From Bacteroidota bacterium (lineage in GTDB: Bacteria; Bacteroidota; Bacteroidia; Chitinophagales; Chitinophagaceae), in the NCBI GenBank assembly GCA_016868455.1, contig VGGV01000003.1, positions 1-64,000 of the forward strand: a stretch of DNA of 64,000 nucleotides, written 5' to 3'. The notes below the pieces were generated by a model. It was given only the letters and a program-made list of their open reading frames with translations. It had not been told where the DNA came from and did no database searches. Shown in pieces: positions 34,724 through 42,227 of the stretch. Every line of letters begins with the position of its first letter. Within the stretch, counting starts at the first letter, position 1. The translations under genes and the position numbers were made by a program.

Positions 34724-35119
34724 TTACTTCTTCGCATGATGCAGAAACAAAGGCAGCCCGGATTTCCAGTCGCCATCAATGTATAGCTCAAACGAATACC
34801 GTCCTGTTTTTTCGAACCTGAGCTGATTAAAGTTAATAACAAAATTAACAGAAGCAAACTGCCCATTAGGCGGAATTCCAATATTGATATTTCCCTCAAC
34901 AGGTTGTATAATTTCTTTTCCATCTGCATCAATCAGCCGGAGCCTGAATGAATGATCGCCTGCTTCTTTGGAAGCAAAACGAAGCCGGCAGGCAATACTG
35001 CAGGCAGGATGCTGGGCCGGAAACTGCTGGGCATATATACTGTCAAAAGTTCCTACTACGGTAAGTTTGGAATTGTTGTCCTGGGCAAAATCGGCGAGGG
35101 TGAAAATTTCTATTTCCAT
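34724..35119 (-). CDS. DUF6941 family protein
   Basis: The 131-residue protein opens with EIEIFTLADFAQDNNSKLTVVGTFD, which I recognise as the DUF6941 start, and continues as a predicted beta-sandwich of alternating strands (FRLRLIDADG, FASVNFVINFNQLRF, YSFELYIDGDW). Function is unknown. It lies directly upstream of the YdjM-like gene and is probably co-transcribed. It has no signal peptide and is likely cytoplasmic. Confidence 0.72.
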   Translation of the reverse strand: MEIEIFTLADFAQDNNSKLTVVGTFDSIYAQQFPAQHPACSIACRLRFASKEAGDHSFRLRLIDADGKEIIQPVEGNINIGIPPNGQFASVNFVINFNQLRFEKTGRYSFELYIDGDWKSGLPLFLHHAKK

Positions 35120-35223
35120 GATAGCTTGTTTAAGGTATCACAAGTACGGACAAAATAAGAGCCAGTTTAACCGGGCTGCCAAAAAGCCGGGAAAATACTC
35201 ATTTCAGCTATGGTAATGCGTCA

Positions 35224-35871
35224 TTAAGGCATCTTCTTGTTCATTTTTGAAATCAGGTACTTCAGCGACCTTTCTTCATATAAGGTATTATCCAGTATGT
35301 ACTGCATTCTTTTATCCTCCGAGAAATCATAGTAAGCCGCCAGCAATCCCTTAAATTCATCCCTGATTTCAAACCGCCTGCCTCTTTCATAATCAAACAT
35401 CCGCTCGGTACGGGTCAGGTACCTGTATTTCTGCACCAGCTGAAACATATTCATGCCATCATAAACAAAATAAAAAGGGGAATTATCAAAAAAAAGATAC
35501 AGCGAAAGCTTCCCGCCTTCCATCAGGGGAGTTAAAGGAATGGCCTGCACAATTACACTGTCCTTAAGCTGGATAATATAATCATGATCTATATACTCAA
35601 GATGTCGTTTTACCGTGCATATTTTCAGCATTTGGTCCGATTCACTGTTATACGCTTCTTTTAAATCGTCCCAAAAGAATTTCTGCTCATTTTCTGATTC
35701 TGTTTTTTTATACAACAGTCCGCCAAGCCCGGGCCTGCTTTTGTTCCAGGCTACAAGCCCTGCCAGTGTATCACCTCCTTTTATAATAATATAGCCATGC
35801 TGAAAATTTGATTTCTGTGCATTAACAGCGAGTGCGGAAAGAAACAGGCTGAACAGGAATATAGTACGCAT
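35224..35871 (-). CDS. Secreted protein of unknown function
   Basis: The 215-residue protein has a signal peptide (MRTIFLFSLFLSALAVNAQ) and a mature part with GYIIIKGGDTLAGLVAW near its start and a hydrophobic-plus-charged C-terminal half (KRMQYILDNTLYEERSLKYL). I do not recognise a family; the pattern GDTLxGxV at the start is shared by several Bacteroidota secreted proteins of unknown role. It is a single gene between the terminator at 35994-36020 and the DUF6941 gene. Confidence 0.75.
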   Translation of the reverse strand: MRTIFLFSLFLSALAVNAQKSNFQHGYIIIKGGDTLAGLVAWNKSRPGLGGLLYKKTESENEQKFFWDDLKEAYNSESDQMLKICTVKRHLEYIDHDYIIQLKDSVIVQAIPLTPLMEGGKLSLYLFFDNSPFYFVYDGMNMFQLVQKYRYLTRTERMFDYERGRRFEIRDEFKGLLAAYYDFSEDKRMQYILDNTLYEERSLKYLISKMNKKMP

Positions 35872-35993
35872 GGTAAAGCATTTATGGTTTAGCTCCCCTC
35901 CAAAACAGGTAAATACAATTTACAAACATCCGGAGCAAATTGTTTGGTGAAACAAATAAAAACGAAAAAGAAGCCGGATGGTTGCCTGGGAAT

Positions 35994-36020
35994 GAAAAAT
36001 GCCCTTTACGGGCCTTTTTC
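35994..36020 (-). terminator. Rho-independent terminator for the 65-residue protein gene
   Basis: GCCC (36001-36004) pairs with GGGC (36010-36013), extended by a GAAAAA/TTTTTC arm pair, giving a T-run on the minus strand. It lies directly behind the stop codon at 36023. Confidence 0.7.
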
Positions 36021-36022
36021 AT

Positions 36023-36220
36023 TTAATTAAGGTCCCATTTCCGTATCATATCGCTGGCCGACCTGCCGTTACGGTGCAGGCGCCATATATCGGCTGCGGT
36101 AAGTTTTTTTGACCCGATAACACAAGCCTGGTCAGCCGGTGTTTCTTTTACTTCTGCGGGCAGTTGCTGCTTTGTTTCTTCGCTCAACTGCACGGTTTTG
36201 GGCATAACAGCGTTCTTCAT
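36023..36220 (-). CDS. Small protein of 65 residues, unknown function
   Basis: The frame is preceded by a strong AAGGAG ribosome-binding site 7 bases before ATG 36220 and followed by a terminator at once, so it is very likely real. Residues 1-32 are rich in Lys, Gln and Glu; residues 33-65 contain GSKKLTAADIWRLHRNGRSA and end MIRKWDLN, which looks like a short helical, perhaps nucleic-acid-associated domain. No family is recognised. A TAnnTTTG element lies about 135 bases upstream. Confidence 0.75.
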   Translation of the reverse strand: MKNAVMPKTVQLSEETKQQLPAEVKETPADQACVIGSKKLTAADIWRLHRNGRSASDMIRKWDLN

Positions 36221-36356
36221 AAACTCTCCTTTTTTAATCTGTAGTTTAATAATCGTCTGAGCGTCCTTCAGTAGTAAGAGAATCAGGCGGCAAGCGGTTA
36301 AGCCGGTATCAGATACATTCTTTGTAGTTGAGTATGGTGCTCAGTTTTTTGCACTG

Positions 36357-36364
36357 CAAAGATA
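36357..36364 (-). promoter_or_regulatory. Promoter -7 element TATCTTTG
   Basis: Matches TAnnTTTG on the minus strand. It is the best candidate promoter of the 65-residue protein gene and would give a leader of about 130 bases. Confidence 0.4.
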
Positions 36365-36512
36365 CAACAGTTATTCTTTTATTCAAAGCCATTCCAATAA
36401 GAAAGTGTTAAAGGGGAATAATAAATGTACAGATACTGCCATTCGGTATTTCAGGTTTTTTTGGCGGATATCATTTCCATTTTCTCCCGGCAGCCCCACT
36501 GCCGATTATTGC

Positions 36513-36520
36513 TACCTTTG
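36513..36520 (+). promoter_or_regulatory. Promoter -7 element TACCTTTG for msrC
   Basis: TACCTTTG ends only 4 bases before the msrC ATG at 36525, so transcription should start at or inside the start codon region. Confidence 0.5.
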
Positions 36521-36524
36521 CCGC

Positions 36525-37055
36525 ATGGCTGAAGATTTACATATTGTTGCCGGAACCAAAGCGGATCAGTACGAATCATTGCTGCCCCAGATAAAGGGAT
36601 TACTGCACGGTGAAAACGACCTTGTAGCTAACCTTGCCAACATTGCTGCTGCTTTAAAAGAGCAGTTTGGCTGGTTATGGGTGGGATTTTACCTTGTAAA
36701 GCCCTCCTTCGCTCATTTATCCAACGAAGCTTTAGCGAAGTTGAAAGCTTCAGAAGACAAGGATGAACTGGTGCTGGGTCCTTTTCAGGGCCCGGTGGCA
36801 TGTACCCGCATCAAAAAAGGAAGGGGTGTATGCGGCGCCAGCTGGCAGGAAGCCAGAACCCTGGTTGTGCCTGATGTGGGAAAATTTCCTGGTCATATTG
36901 CGTGCAGCAGTCTCTCCAGGTCCGAAATCGTAATACCTGTTATCCGGAACAATCATGTGGTAGCCGTACTTGATGTTGACAGCAGTGAGTATAACCAGTT
37001 TGACAGTACTGACCAGCATTACCTGGAACAAATTGTGAGTTTAGTCCCGTTCTGA
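36525..37055 (+). CDS. msrC: Free methionine-(R)-sulfoxide reductase (GAF domain, MsrC)
   Basis: MsrC reduces free methionine-R-sulfoxide in the cytoplasm. The GAF-fold protein of 176 residues has the three conserved cysteines: C93 in GPVACTRI, C103 in GRGVCGAS and C127 in GHIACSS, with the VLDVDSSEYNQFD ending. Compared with the family it carries an extra ~20 residues at about 60-80, between FYLV and LVLGPFQGP. That segment is encoded by DNA with an inverted repeat (CTTCGCT/AGCGAAG, 36707-36740), which suggests an inserted palindromic element. I start at ATG 36525 because the longer frame lacks family similarity and a promoter element sits just before the ATG. Confidence 0.92.
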   Translation: MAEDLHIVAGTKADQYESLLPQIKGLLHGENDLVANLANIAAALKEQFGWLWVGFYLVKPSFAHLSNEALAKLKASEDKDELVLGPFQGPVACTRIKKGRGVCGASWQEARTLVVPDVGKFPGHIACSSLSRSEIVIPVIRNNHVVAVLDVDSSEYNQFDSTDQHYLEQIVSLVPF

Positions 37056-37059
37056 CAGC

Positions 37060-37335
37060 ATGATCCAAACCATTTCTATCACAGTTAGAGGTAAAGTGCA
37101 GGGTGTTTTTTTTCGGCAAAGCAGCCGTGACAAAGCACTGCAACTGGGAATAACGGGTTGGGTGAAAAACTTGTCTGACGGTTCAGTATCTATTCTGGCC
37201 AGCGGCAACCAGCAACAACTTGATGAATTTCTGGCCTGGTGCAGGCAAGGACCTCCCAAAGCAGCGGTTGCCGGTATTGACGTACAGCCGCATACCGCAG
37301 AAAGCTTTAAAGGTTTTGTCATTTTACGTTTTTAA
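37060..37335 (+). CDS. acyP: Acylphosphatase
   Basis: The 91-residue protein matches acylphosphatase, which hydrolyses acyl phosphates such as carbamoyl phosphate. The catalytic arginine R19 is in GVFFRQSS and the catalytic asparagine N37 in WVKNLSDGS. It starts 4 bases after msrC and is probably in the same operon. The protein is cytoplasmic. Confidence 0.95.
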   Translation: MIQTISITVRGKVQGVFFRQSSRDKALQLGITGWVKNLSDGSVSILASGNQQQLDEFLAWCRQGPPKAAVAGIDVQPHTAESFKGFVILRF

Positions 37336-37650
37336 TGAATGGCATGCAGGTAGCCGATTACGAGTATGGAAAGGTGGCATAGCGCCAGTACCAGCTTGCT
37401 CAGCAACCAGTATTTGCCATGGTGCCTTTTTATTTTTTTCATCCGCTCTTTGTGAAACTTATGAATATGCGGCACTTCATCAAAATGGGGAGCTTTTACT
37501 TTGCCATGATCCTGCGGTGCCCGATGGTGGGCATCATTACTTACAGGTGCCTGTTTGCCCTGGGCTGAATAGTCTTTATGGTAACTTTTATGTACAGGTT
37601 GCTGTGTACCGGGGTATATCCCATAATCTGCACTCCAATATCCTGAAAGA
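37332..37650 (-). pseudogene. Minus-strand remnant lacking its start; His-rich protein with C-terminal TM
   Basis: The minus-strand frame is open from 37679 to the TAA at 37332-37334. It reads GYWSADYGIYPGTQQP and PQDHGKVKAPHFDEVP, then a basic stretch ERMKKIKRHHGKYW and a single hydrophobic C-terminal segment LVLALCHLSILVIGYL. Composition looks coding, but no ATG occurs before KERMKK and an in-frame TAA sits at 37680-37682. I think the 5' end is lost at about 37645, where a plus-strand remnant begins. A shorter gene from the GTG or ATG near 37440-37460 is the alternative. Confidence 0.4.
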
Positions 37651-37790
37651 GTTCGGCCGAAATTGCCAAAGAGATATTCTTAAGCCCCCGCTCTGTTGAA
37701 GGCATCCGTCGGCGGTTGATTGAAAAAGTAGGGGTACGCAACTCAGCCGGACTTGTAATGTTTGCGGTAAAAAACGGGTTAGTAGATTAA
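37647..37790 (+). pseudogene. C-terminal remnant of a LuxR/NarL-type response regulator
   Basis: After an in-frame TGA at 37644-37646, the plus strand reads SSAEIAKEIFLSPRSVEG and then RRRLIEKVGVRNSAGLVM and FAVKNGLVD before TAA at 37788. This is the second half of a LuxR-type helix-turn-helix domain, including the recognition helix and the usual ending. The receiver domain and the first HTH helix are missing, so the gene is a truncated fragment. It lies head to head with the decapitated minus-strand remnant. Confidence 0.7.
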
Positions 37791-37816
37791 ACGGCCCGCT
37801 GCGGTGTCCCATCCGG

Positions 37817-38773
37817 TTAACGACTACTGACTTCTTCTAAATTCTCCAGCATATCTTTTGTCATCGCCGCCAAATCATATTCCTCTTTCCATCCCCAGTC
37901 TTTTCTTGCCACACTGTCGTCAATGCTTTGCGGCCAGCTCTCAGCAATGGTCTGGCGGTAGTCAGGCTTGTATGAAACAGTAAAATCAGGGATATGTTTT
38001 TTGATGGCAGCCGCAATTTCATTTGGCGAGAAACTCATGGAAGAGATATTATAAGAAGTACGGACAGAAATTTTCTCCGCCGGGGCTTCCATCAGCTCAA
38101 TGGTTGCCCGGATGGCATCGGGCATATACATCATCGGCAGATAGGTGTTTTCTTGCAAGAAACACTCATACTTTTTTTCTTCGATTGCTTCATGAAAAAT
38201 TTCCACTGCATAGTCCGTAGTGCCGCCACCGGGTGGTGATTTATAAGAAATCAGTCCGGGATAGCGAAGACTTCTTACATCCACACCGAAACGGTGGTGA
38301 AAATAGTTGCCCCAGAATTCCCCCGCATATTTGCTGATACCATACACCGTGGTGGGCTCAATAATCGTTTGTTGAGGACAATTCTGTTTTGGTGAAGTGG
38401 GGCCAAAAACAGCAATAGATGAAGGCCAGTAAACTTTCCGCAGTTTTTCCTCCCTTGCTATGTCAAGTACGTTCAGCAGCCCCTGCATGTTCAGGTTCCA
38501 GGCCAGGCCGGGATTTTTTTCGCCGGTGGCTGAAAGTATTGCCGCCAATAAATATATCTGCGTGATATTTTGCCTTACCACCTGCACATGCAGCATACCT
38601 TTGTTCAGCACATCCAGTGGTACATAAGGTCCTGTACCTTCCAGCAAAGGGTTTTGCTCCCGAAGATCAGAAGCCACCACATTACTGTTTCCATAGATTT
38701 TTCGCAGGGCAAGTGTCAGTTCCACTCCAATCTGGCCACTGGCGCCGATGACGAGGATTTTTTCTTTTACCAT
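37817..38773 (-). CDS. Extended SDR, L-threonine 3-dehydrogenase-like, in Kdo8N operon
   Basis: The 318-residue protein has GASGQIGVELTLAL near residue 10, SSIAVFGP near residue 118 and the catalytic Y and K in YGISKYAGE near residue 145. The overall pattern, including LRYPGLISYKSPPGGGTTDY, matches the SDR-type L-threonine 3-dehydrogenase, which oxidises threonine to 2-amino-3-ketobutyrate. It is the last gene of the Kdo8N minus-strand operon, 15 bases after kdsB. A link to LPS is not obvious, so it may be a passenger, or it may act on another substrate. Confidence 0.75.
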   Translation of the reverse strand: MVKEKILVIGASGQIGVELTLALRKIYGNSNVVASDLREQNPLLEGTGPYVPLDVLNKGMLHVQVVRQNITQIYLLAAILSATGEKNPGLAWNLNMQGLLNVLDIAREEKLRKVYWPSSIAVFGPTSPKQNCPQQTIIEPTTVYGISKYAGEFWGNYFHHRFGVDVRSLRYPGLISYKSPPGGGTTDYAVEIFHEAIEEKKYECFLQENTYLPMMYMPDAIRATIELMEAPAEKISVRTSYNISSMSFSPNEIAAAIKKHIPDFTVSYKPDYRQTIAESWPQSIDDSVARKDWGWKEEYDLAAMTKDMLENLEEVSSR

Positions 38774-38788
38774 AGCAGTCGTTGGTAT

Positions 38789-39529
38789 TTACTTCTTTAT
38801 TAAAGTTAGCACCTTCTCCACATCTTCGGGGCTGTCAATACAATGACTCTCATGTTTTGTCTCCACACATTTAATCCTGAAACCGTGTTCCAGCCAGCGA
38901 AGCTGTTCCAATGATTCAGCTTTCTCCAGTGCAGAAACAGGTAACTGGCAAATTTTTTCCAGAATATCCCTCCGGTAAGCATACATACCCACATGCCGGT
39001 AATAAACATGGTGAAGGTGCCATTTTTCTACTTCCGCTCCCTTTATAAACGGAATTGCCATGCGGCTGAAATAAAGGGCTTCCTTGTCTTGATTCAAAAC
39101 AATCTTAACCTCTCCCTTATCAAACAGTGTTTCATAACTGTTCACCCTGATCATTTGAGTGGCCAGTTCAGTGTTTCCATCCTGTAACACTGCTGCCAGT
39201 TCATCGATTTGAGCAGGTTCTATAAATGGTTCATCGCCCTGGATATTGATAACGTATTGATATTCCCCGTTTAGTTGCTGCAAAGCATCCCAGCAACGGT
39301 CAGTGCCGCTGGCATGATGCGTTGCTGTCATCAGCACTTTTCCGCCAAAGGAATCCACATGCTGATAAATCCTTTGATCATCTGTCGCCACTACTACAGT
39401 ACTGAGCGATTTTGCCTGCGCTGCCTGCTCATATACCCGCCCGATCATTGTCTTCCCTGCTATATCAATCAGTGGCTTACCCGGGAAACGGGTGGAAGCA
39501 TAACGGGCTGGTATGATACCGGCAATCAT
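38789..39529 (-). CDS. kdsB: CMP-Kdo synthetase KdsB (3-deoxy-manno-octulosonate cytidylyltransferase)
   Basis: KdsB activates Kdo with CTP to CMP-Kdo. The 246-residue protein has the nucleotide-binding start IPARYASTRFPGKPL, ATHHASGTDRC near residue 68 and YVINIQGDEPFIEP near residue 90. In this operon, with kdnA and kdnB, the likely substrate is Kdo8N; in Shewanella the corresponding KdsB prefers the 8-amino sugar. It overlaps kdsC by 4 bases. Confidence 0.94.
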   Translation of the reverse strand: MIAGIIPARYASTRFPGKPLIDIAGKTMIGRVYEQAAQAKSLSTVVVATDDQRIYQHVDSFGGKVLMTATHHASGTDRCWDALQQLNGEYQYVINIQGDEPFIEPAQIDELAAVLQDGNTELATQMIRVNSYETLFDKGEVKIVLNQDKEALYFSRMAIPFIKGAEVEKWHLHHVYYRHVGMYAYRRDILEKICQLPVSALEKAESLEQLRWLEHGFRIKCVETKHESHCIDSPEDVEKVLTLIKK

Positions 39530-40236
39530 AATGTAGCTGCTTGAACCGAGTTTTTGGGATCAACTGTATAAAAAGAAGTGCTCACTGAATTCCTTTGTGC
39601 AAGGTAAACCTGGTATACCGGCGAGAACTCCATCCGGCTGGTAATGGCAGCATCATAATTACCCCCCAGGTAAATCATCAATTCCGCAGCTTCTCTTACG
39701 GCATGGTTACGGCCGTCTGCAAAACTGATATAGTCAGCAAGATTGTTTCGGATACAAAAATCAGTAAGCGCCGGTGTGGCCGCATGCGGCACCATGATAC
39801 GAAGCCCCGCCAGCTTTGCCGCGGATAAATCCAATACATCATCAAAGACAAAAGCGATTTCTTCCTGTTTCAAACCATACGTTGCAGACAAATGCTGCAA
39901 CGCATCGGCCTTATGTTTCACCCGGAAATAAACAACATGAAAATTTTCCCGCTGTGCCAGGGTAAAAGCAGCCGTGTTTTTTTCGCCGGAGATGACTGCA
40001 AAAACCGGATTGGACTTTGTGCGCAGGTAATGACTGAAACGAAGCAAATTGGTTCCCATCGAATCCACTTCACTGAAGGGGCTTGAACCATCATCATTTT
40101 TAAAGCCGTCGTTGAACACACCATCCCAGTCAAACACATAGGCTTTGATACCCGCCAGTTTTTTTTGTAAAGCTTCAAAGCCGGTGATGAACCGGCCTTT
40201 GAACAATGAAGTAATATCGGGAGAAGAATTACTCAT
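39526..40236 (-). CDS. kdsC: Kdo 8-phosphate phosphatase KdsC (HAD superfamily)
   Basis: KdsC removes phosphate from Kdo 8-phosphate. The HAD motif I appears as VFDWDGVFNDG (D at both key positions), motif II near VISGEKNTAA and the metal site as VFDDVLDLSAA. Its 236 residues exceed the usual 170-190 through extensions at both ends (about 30 residues before motif I and 50 after the core). Only ATG 40236 (MSNSSPD) is a standard start. It sits between the transaldolase-CBS fusion and kdsB. Confidence 0.88.
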   Translation of the reverse strand: MSNSSPDITSLFKGRFITGFEALQKKLAGIKAYVFDWDGVFNDGFKNDDGSSPFSEVDSMGTNLLRFSHYLRTKSNPVFAVISGEKNTAAFTLAQRENFHVVYFRVKHKADALQHLSATYGLKQEEIAFVFDDVLDLSAAKLAGLRIMVPHAATPALTDFCIRNNLADYISFADGRNHAVREAAELMIYLGGNYDAAITSRMEFSPVYQVYLAQRNSVSTSFYTVDPKNSVQAATL

Positions 40237-40282
40237 ATATTTCAATCATTCAATCTATGTGTTTTTCTATGTACCTATGATT

Positions 40283-40309
40283 CTATGTGGTGAATTTTTA
40301 ACCACATAG
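40283..40309. repeat. Intergenic hairpin, CTATGTGGT/ACCACATAG
   Basis: CTATGTGGT pairs with ACCACATAG (9 bp) in the gap between the transaldolase-CBS gene and kdsC. The surrounding ~60 bases contain more copies of CTATGTG and CACATAG, so this is a degenerate repeat cluster. Confidence 0.7.
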
Positions 40310-40344
40310 TAAGATAGAACACATAGGGTTCACATAGGATTGTT

Positions 40345-41358
40345 TTATTCTTCTTTCAAATCCTGTATGTCAAGCATCCCCACCGGCTTTCCGTTCTCTG
40401 TTACCAGTATGGTATCCACATTGGTCTTTTTAAAAACGCCGGCCGCTTCATTCAGCAAGGCATCCGAGTCGATACTTATGGGTGATTTGTATTCAAGACT
40501 ACCGATCTTTTTGTCCAGTATGTGCTCGCCTTCTTTCTGCAGCAATCTCCGCAGGTCACCGTCGGTGAATACACCTTTTAATGTACCGTCGCTGTTGGTA
40601 ACGGTAACGGCTCCAAATCCGTATTCCGTCATTTTGATAATAGCATCTTTCAGGCTGGTCTCACCTTTCACTAAGGGGTTAATACCGTTCATGGCATCTT
40701 TTACCCTAACCGTCATCAGCCGGGTATCCCTTACAAACTGTTCTGTACCTACCGAGGTAAGATTGTTTTCCGTGAGCCCTTTTAATACCTTCAGCGGCAC
40801 CGTAATCGTATGCACCCCGATATTGATAGCATTGCGGACATGTTCGGCATGCCGGACAGAGCTGAACATGATCTTTGTATCATACCTGTAATGATTCACT
40901 GCTTTTACACACTGATCAATCAGCGCCAGCGCATCATGACCCTGATCCTGCAGGCGGCCCACCAGCGGGCACACATAGGTAGCTCCGGCATGCATGGCCA
41001 TATAAGCCTGCTGCAAAGTATACACCAGGTGAACATTTACCAGCAGGCCTGCATGGCGCAGCATTTTACAGGCCCTCACCCCTTCCAGCGAAACGGGGAT
41101 CTTAAAAACAGTTTTCTTCGGATCAAGGCCAAGCGCCAGTTGCCTTTTGGCCTCTGCCATCACTTCTTCTGCCGTATTTCCCAATGCTTCTATCTGCAGC
41201 ACCGGCACCATTTTCGAAAGCTTGATAATCGTTCCGTCAATATCAGTAATACCCTCCCGTTGCATAAAAGTGGGAGTGGTGGTTAGCCCGTCAAGAAAGC
41301 CCAGCTTAAATCCTTCTTCTATTTCCTTCAGGTTGGCTGAGTCAAGATATAGTTCCAT
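40345..41358 (-). CDS. Transaldolase/FSA-like enzyme fused to KdsD-like CBS pair
   Basis: Residues 1-210 form a transaldolase-like TIM barrel: LDSANLKEIEEGF start, TTTPT near 27, the Schiff-base lysine K86 in KTVFKIPVSLEG, and YVCPLVGRLQDQG near 128. Residues 215-337 form two CBS domains: VKDAMNGINPL, GVFTDGDLRRLL (264-271) and LVTENGKPVGMLDIQDL. The FTDGDLRR stretch closely resembles the CBS part of KdsD, the arabinose-5-phosphate isomerase, whose usual SIS domain is absent here. The gene lies in the Kdo8N operon between kdsA and kdsC. Fructose-6-phosphate aldolases of this fold can make arabinose 5-phosphate from glycolaldehyde and glyceraldehyde 3-phosphate, so it may take the place of KdsD. 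That function is inference. Confidence 0.8.
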   Translation of the reverse strand: MELYLDSANLKEIEEGFKLGFLDGLTTTPTFMQREGITDIDGTIIKLSKMVPVLQIEALGNTAEEVMAEAKRQLALGLDPKKTVFKIPVSLEGVRACKMLRHAGLLVNVHLVYTLQQAYMAMHAGATYVCPLVGRLQDQGHDALALIDQCVKAVNHYRYDTKIMFSSVRHAEHVRNAINIGVHTITVPLKVLKGLTENNLTSVGTEQFVRDTRLMTVRVKDAMNGINPLVKGETSLKDAIIKMTEYGFGAVTVTNSDGTLKGVFTDGDLRRLLQKEGEHILDKKIGSLEYKSPISIDSDALLNEAAGVFKKTNVDTILVTENGKPVGMLDIQDLKEE

Positions 41359-41393
41359 GTGTATTGCTGAATTATGATTAAAAGTAAGCTTTA

Positions 41394-42227
41394 TTATTTT
41401 CTGTATTTCACCTCCACCTGATGCAGTTCTATAACCGGTTTCAGGAACTCTTCGAGGTCATATACACATAACTGGCTGGCTGCATCACATAATGCTTTCT
41501 CCGGTTCGGGGTGGGTTTCAATAAATACACCATCCACTCCTGCTGCAACTCCTGCCCTGCTGAGTACGGGTAAAAATTCCCTTGCACCGCCTTTCGCATC
41601 GGCACTGGGAATACCATACTTGCGGATGGAATGCGTAATATCAAAAACAACCGGGTAACCCAGTTGGCCAATATGGTAAAAACTGCGGGGGTCCACCACC
41701 AGGTCATTGTAGCCCATGGTATAGCCTCTTTCGGTAAGAATAATCTGATCATTGCCCGCATCCACACATTTGCCTACAGGGTGTTTCATATTTTCAGGAG
41801 CCAGAAACTGTCCATGTTTGATATTGATAACCCTGCCTGTTTTGGCAGCAGCCATCATCAATCCTGTCTGCATACAGAGATAAGCGGGTATCTGCAGCAC
41901 ATCACAAACTTCGGCTGCAGGAGCTGCCTGGTCGGGGTAATGAATATCGGTGAGTACCGGAAAACCAAACTGTTCTTTGATCTTGCCCAGCAATTTTATT
42001 CCGGCTGCCAAACCGGGGCCATTATAATATTGCAGGCTGCTGCGGTTGTCTTTGCTAAAAGATGATTTGTAAATCACCGGCACCTTCATCCGCTCACTCA
42101 CTTGTTTCAGCTTCTCCGCAGTGTTCATCATGACTATCTCCTCCTCTATTACACATGGCCCGGAGATCAGGAATAACTGATCTTCCCCGCATGAGATATT
42201 GCCCACCTTGATTTTCTTTATGCTCAT
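41394..42227 (-). CDS. kdsA: Kdo 8-phosphate synthase KdsA, metal-dependent type
   Basis: KdsA condenses arabinose 5-phosphate with PEP to Kdo 8-phosphate. The 277-residue protein has FLISGPCVIEEE (C25 is the metal ligand that marks the metal-dependent class; E. coli KdsA has Asn there), YKSSFSKDNRSS near residue 55, LTDIHYPDQAAP near residue 95 and IKHGQFLAPENM near residue 140. Its start ATG overlaps the kdnB stop by 1 base. Confidence 0.95.
   Translation of the reverse strand: MSIKKIKVGNISCGEDQLFLISGPCVIEEEIVMMNTAEKLKQVSERMKVPVIYKSSFSKDNRSSLQYYNGPGLAAGIKLLGKIKEQFGFPVLTDIHYPDQAAPAAEVCDVLQIPAYLCMQTGLMMAAAKTGRVINIKHGQFLAPENMKHPVGKCVDAGNDQIILTERGYTMGYNDLVVDPRSFYHIGQLGYPVVFDITHSIRKYGIPSADAKGGAREFLPVLSRAGVAAGVDGVFIETHPEPEKALCDAASQLCVYDLEEFLKPVIELHQVEVKYRK

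Larger units (their letters stand above)
36221..36524. other. Gap of ~300 bases with opposed regulatory elements
   Basis: No gene is seen. It contains the 5' leader of the 65-residue protein, a minus-strand TATCTTTG element at 36357-36364, and the msrC promoter element at its right end. Confidence 0.55.

Noticed and set aside
37220-37699. 159-codon plus-strand frame after acylphosphatase
   Set aside because: It overlaps acyP in another frame, has no family features, and ends where the true LuxR fragment lies in a different frame.
37541-37741. 66-codon minus-strand frame over the LuxR remnant
   Set aside because: The plus-strand frame gives a clear LuxR HTH ending here, so this minus frame is its shadow.
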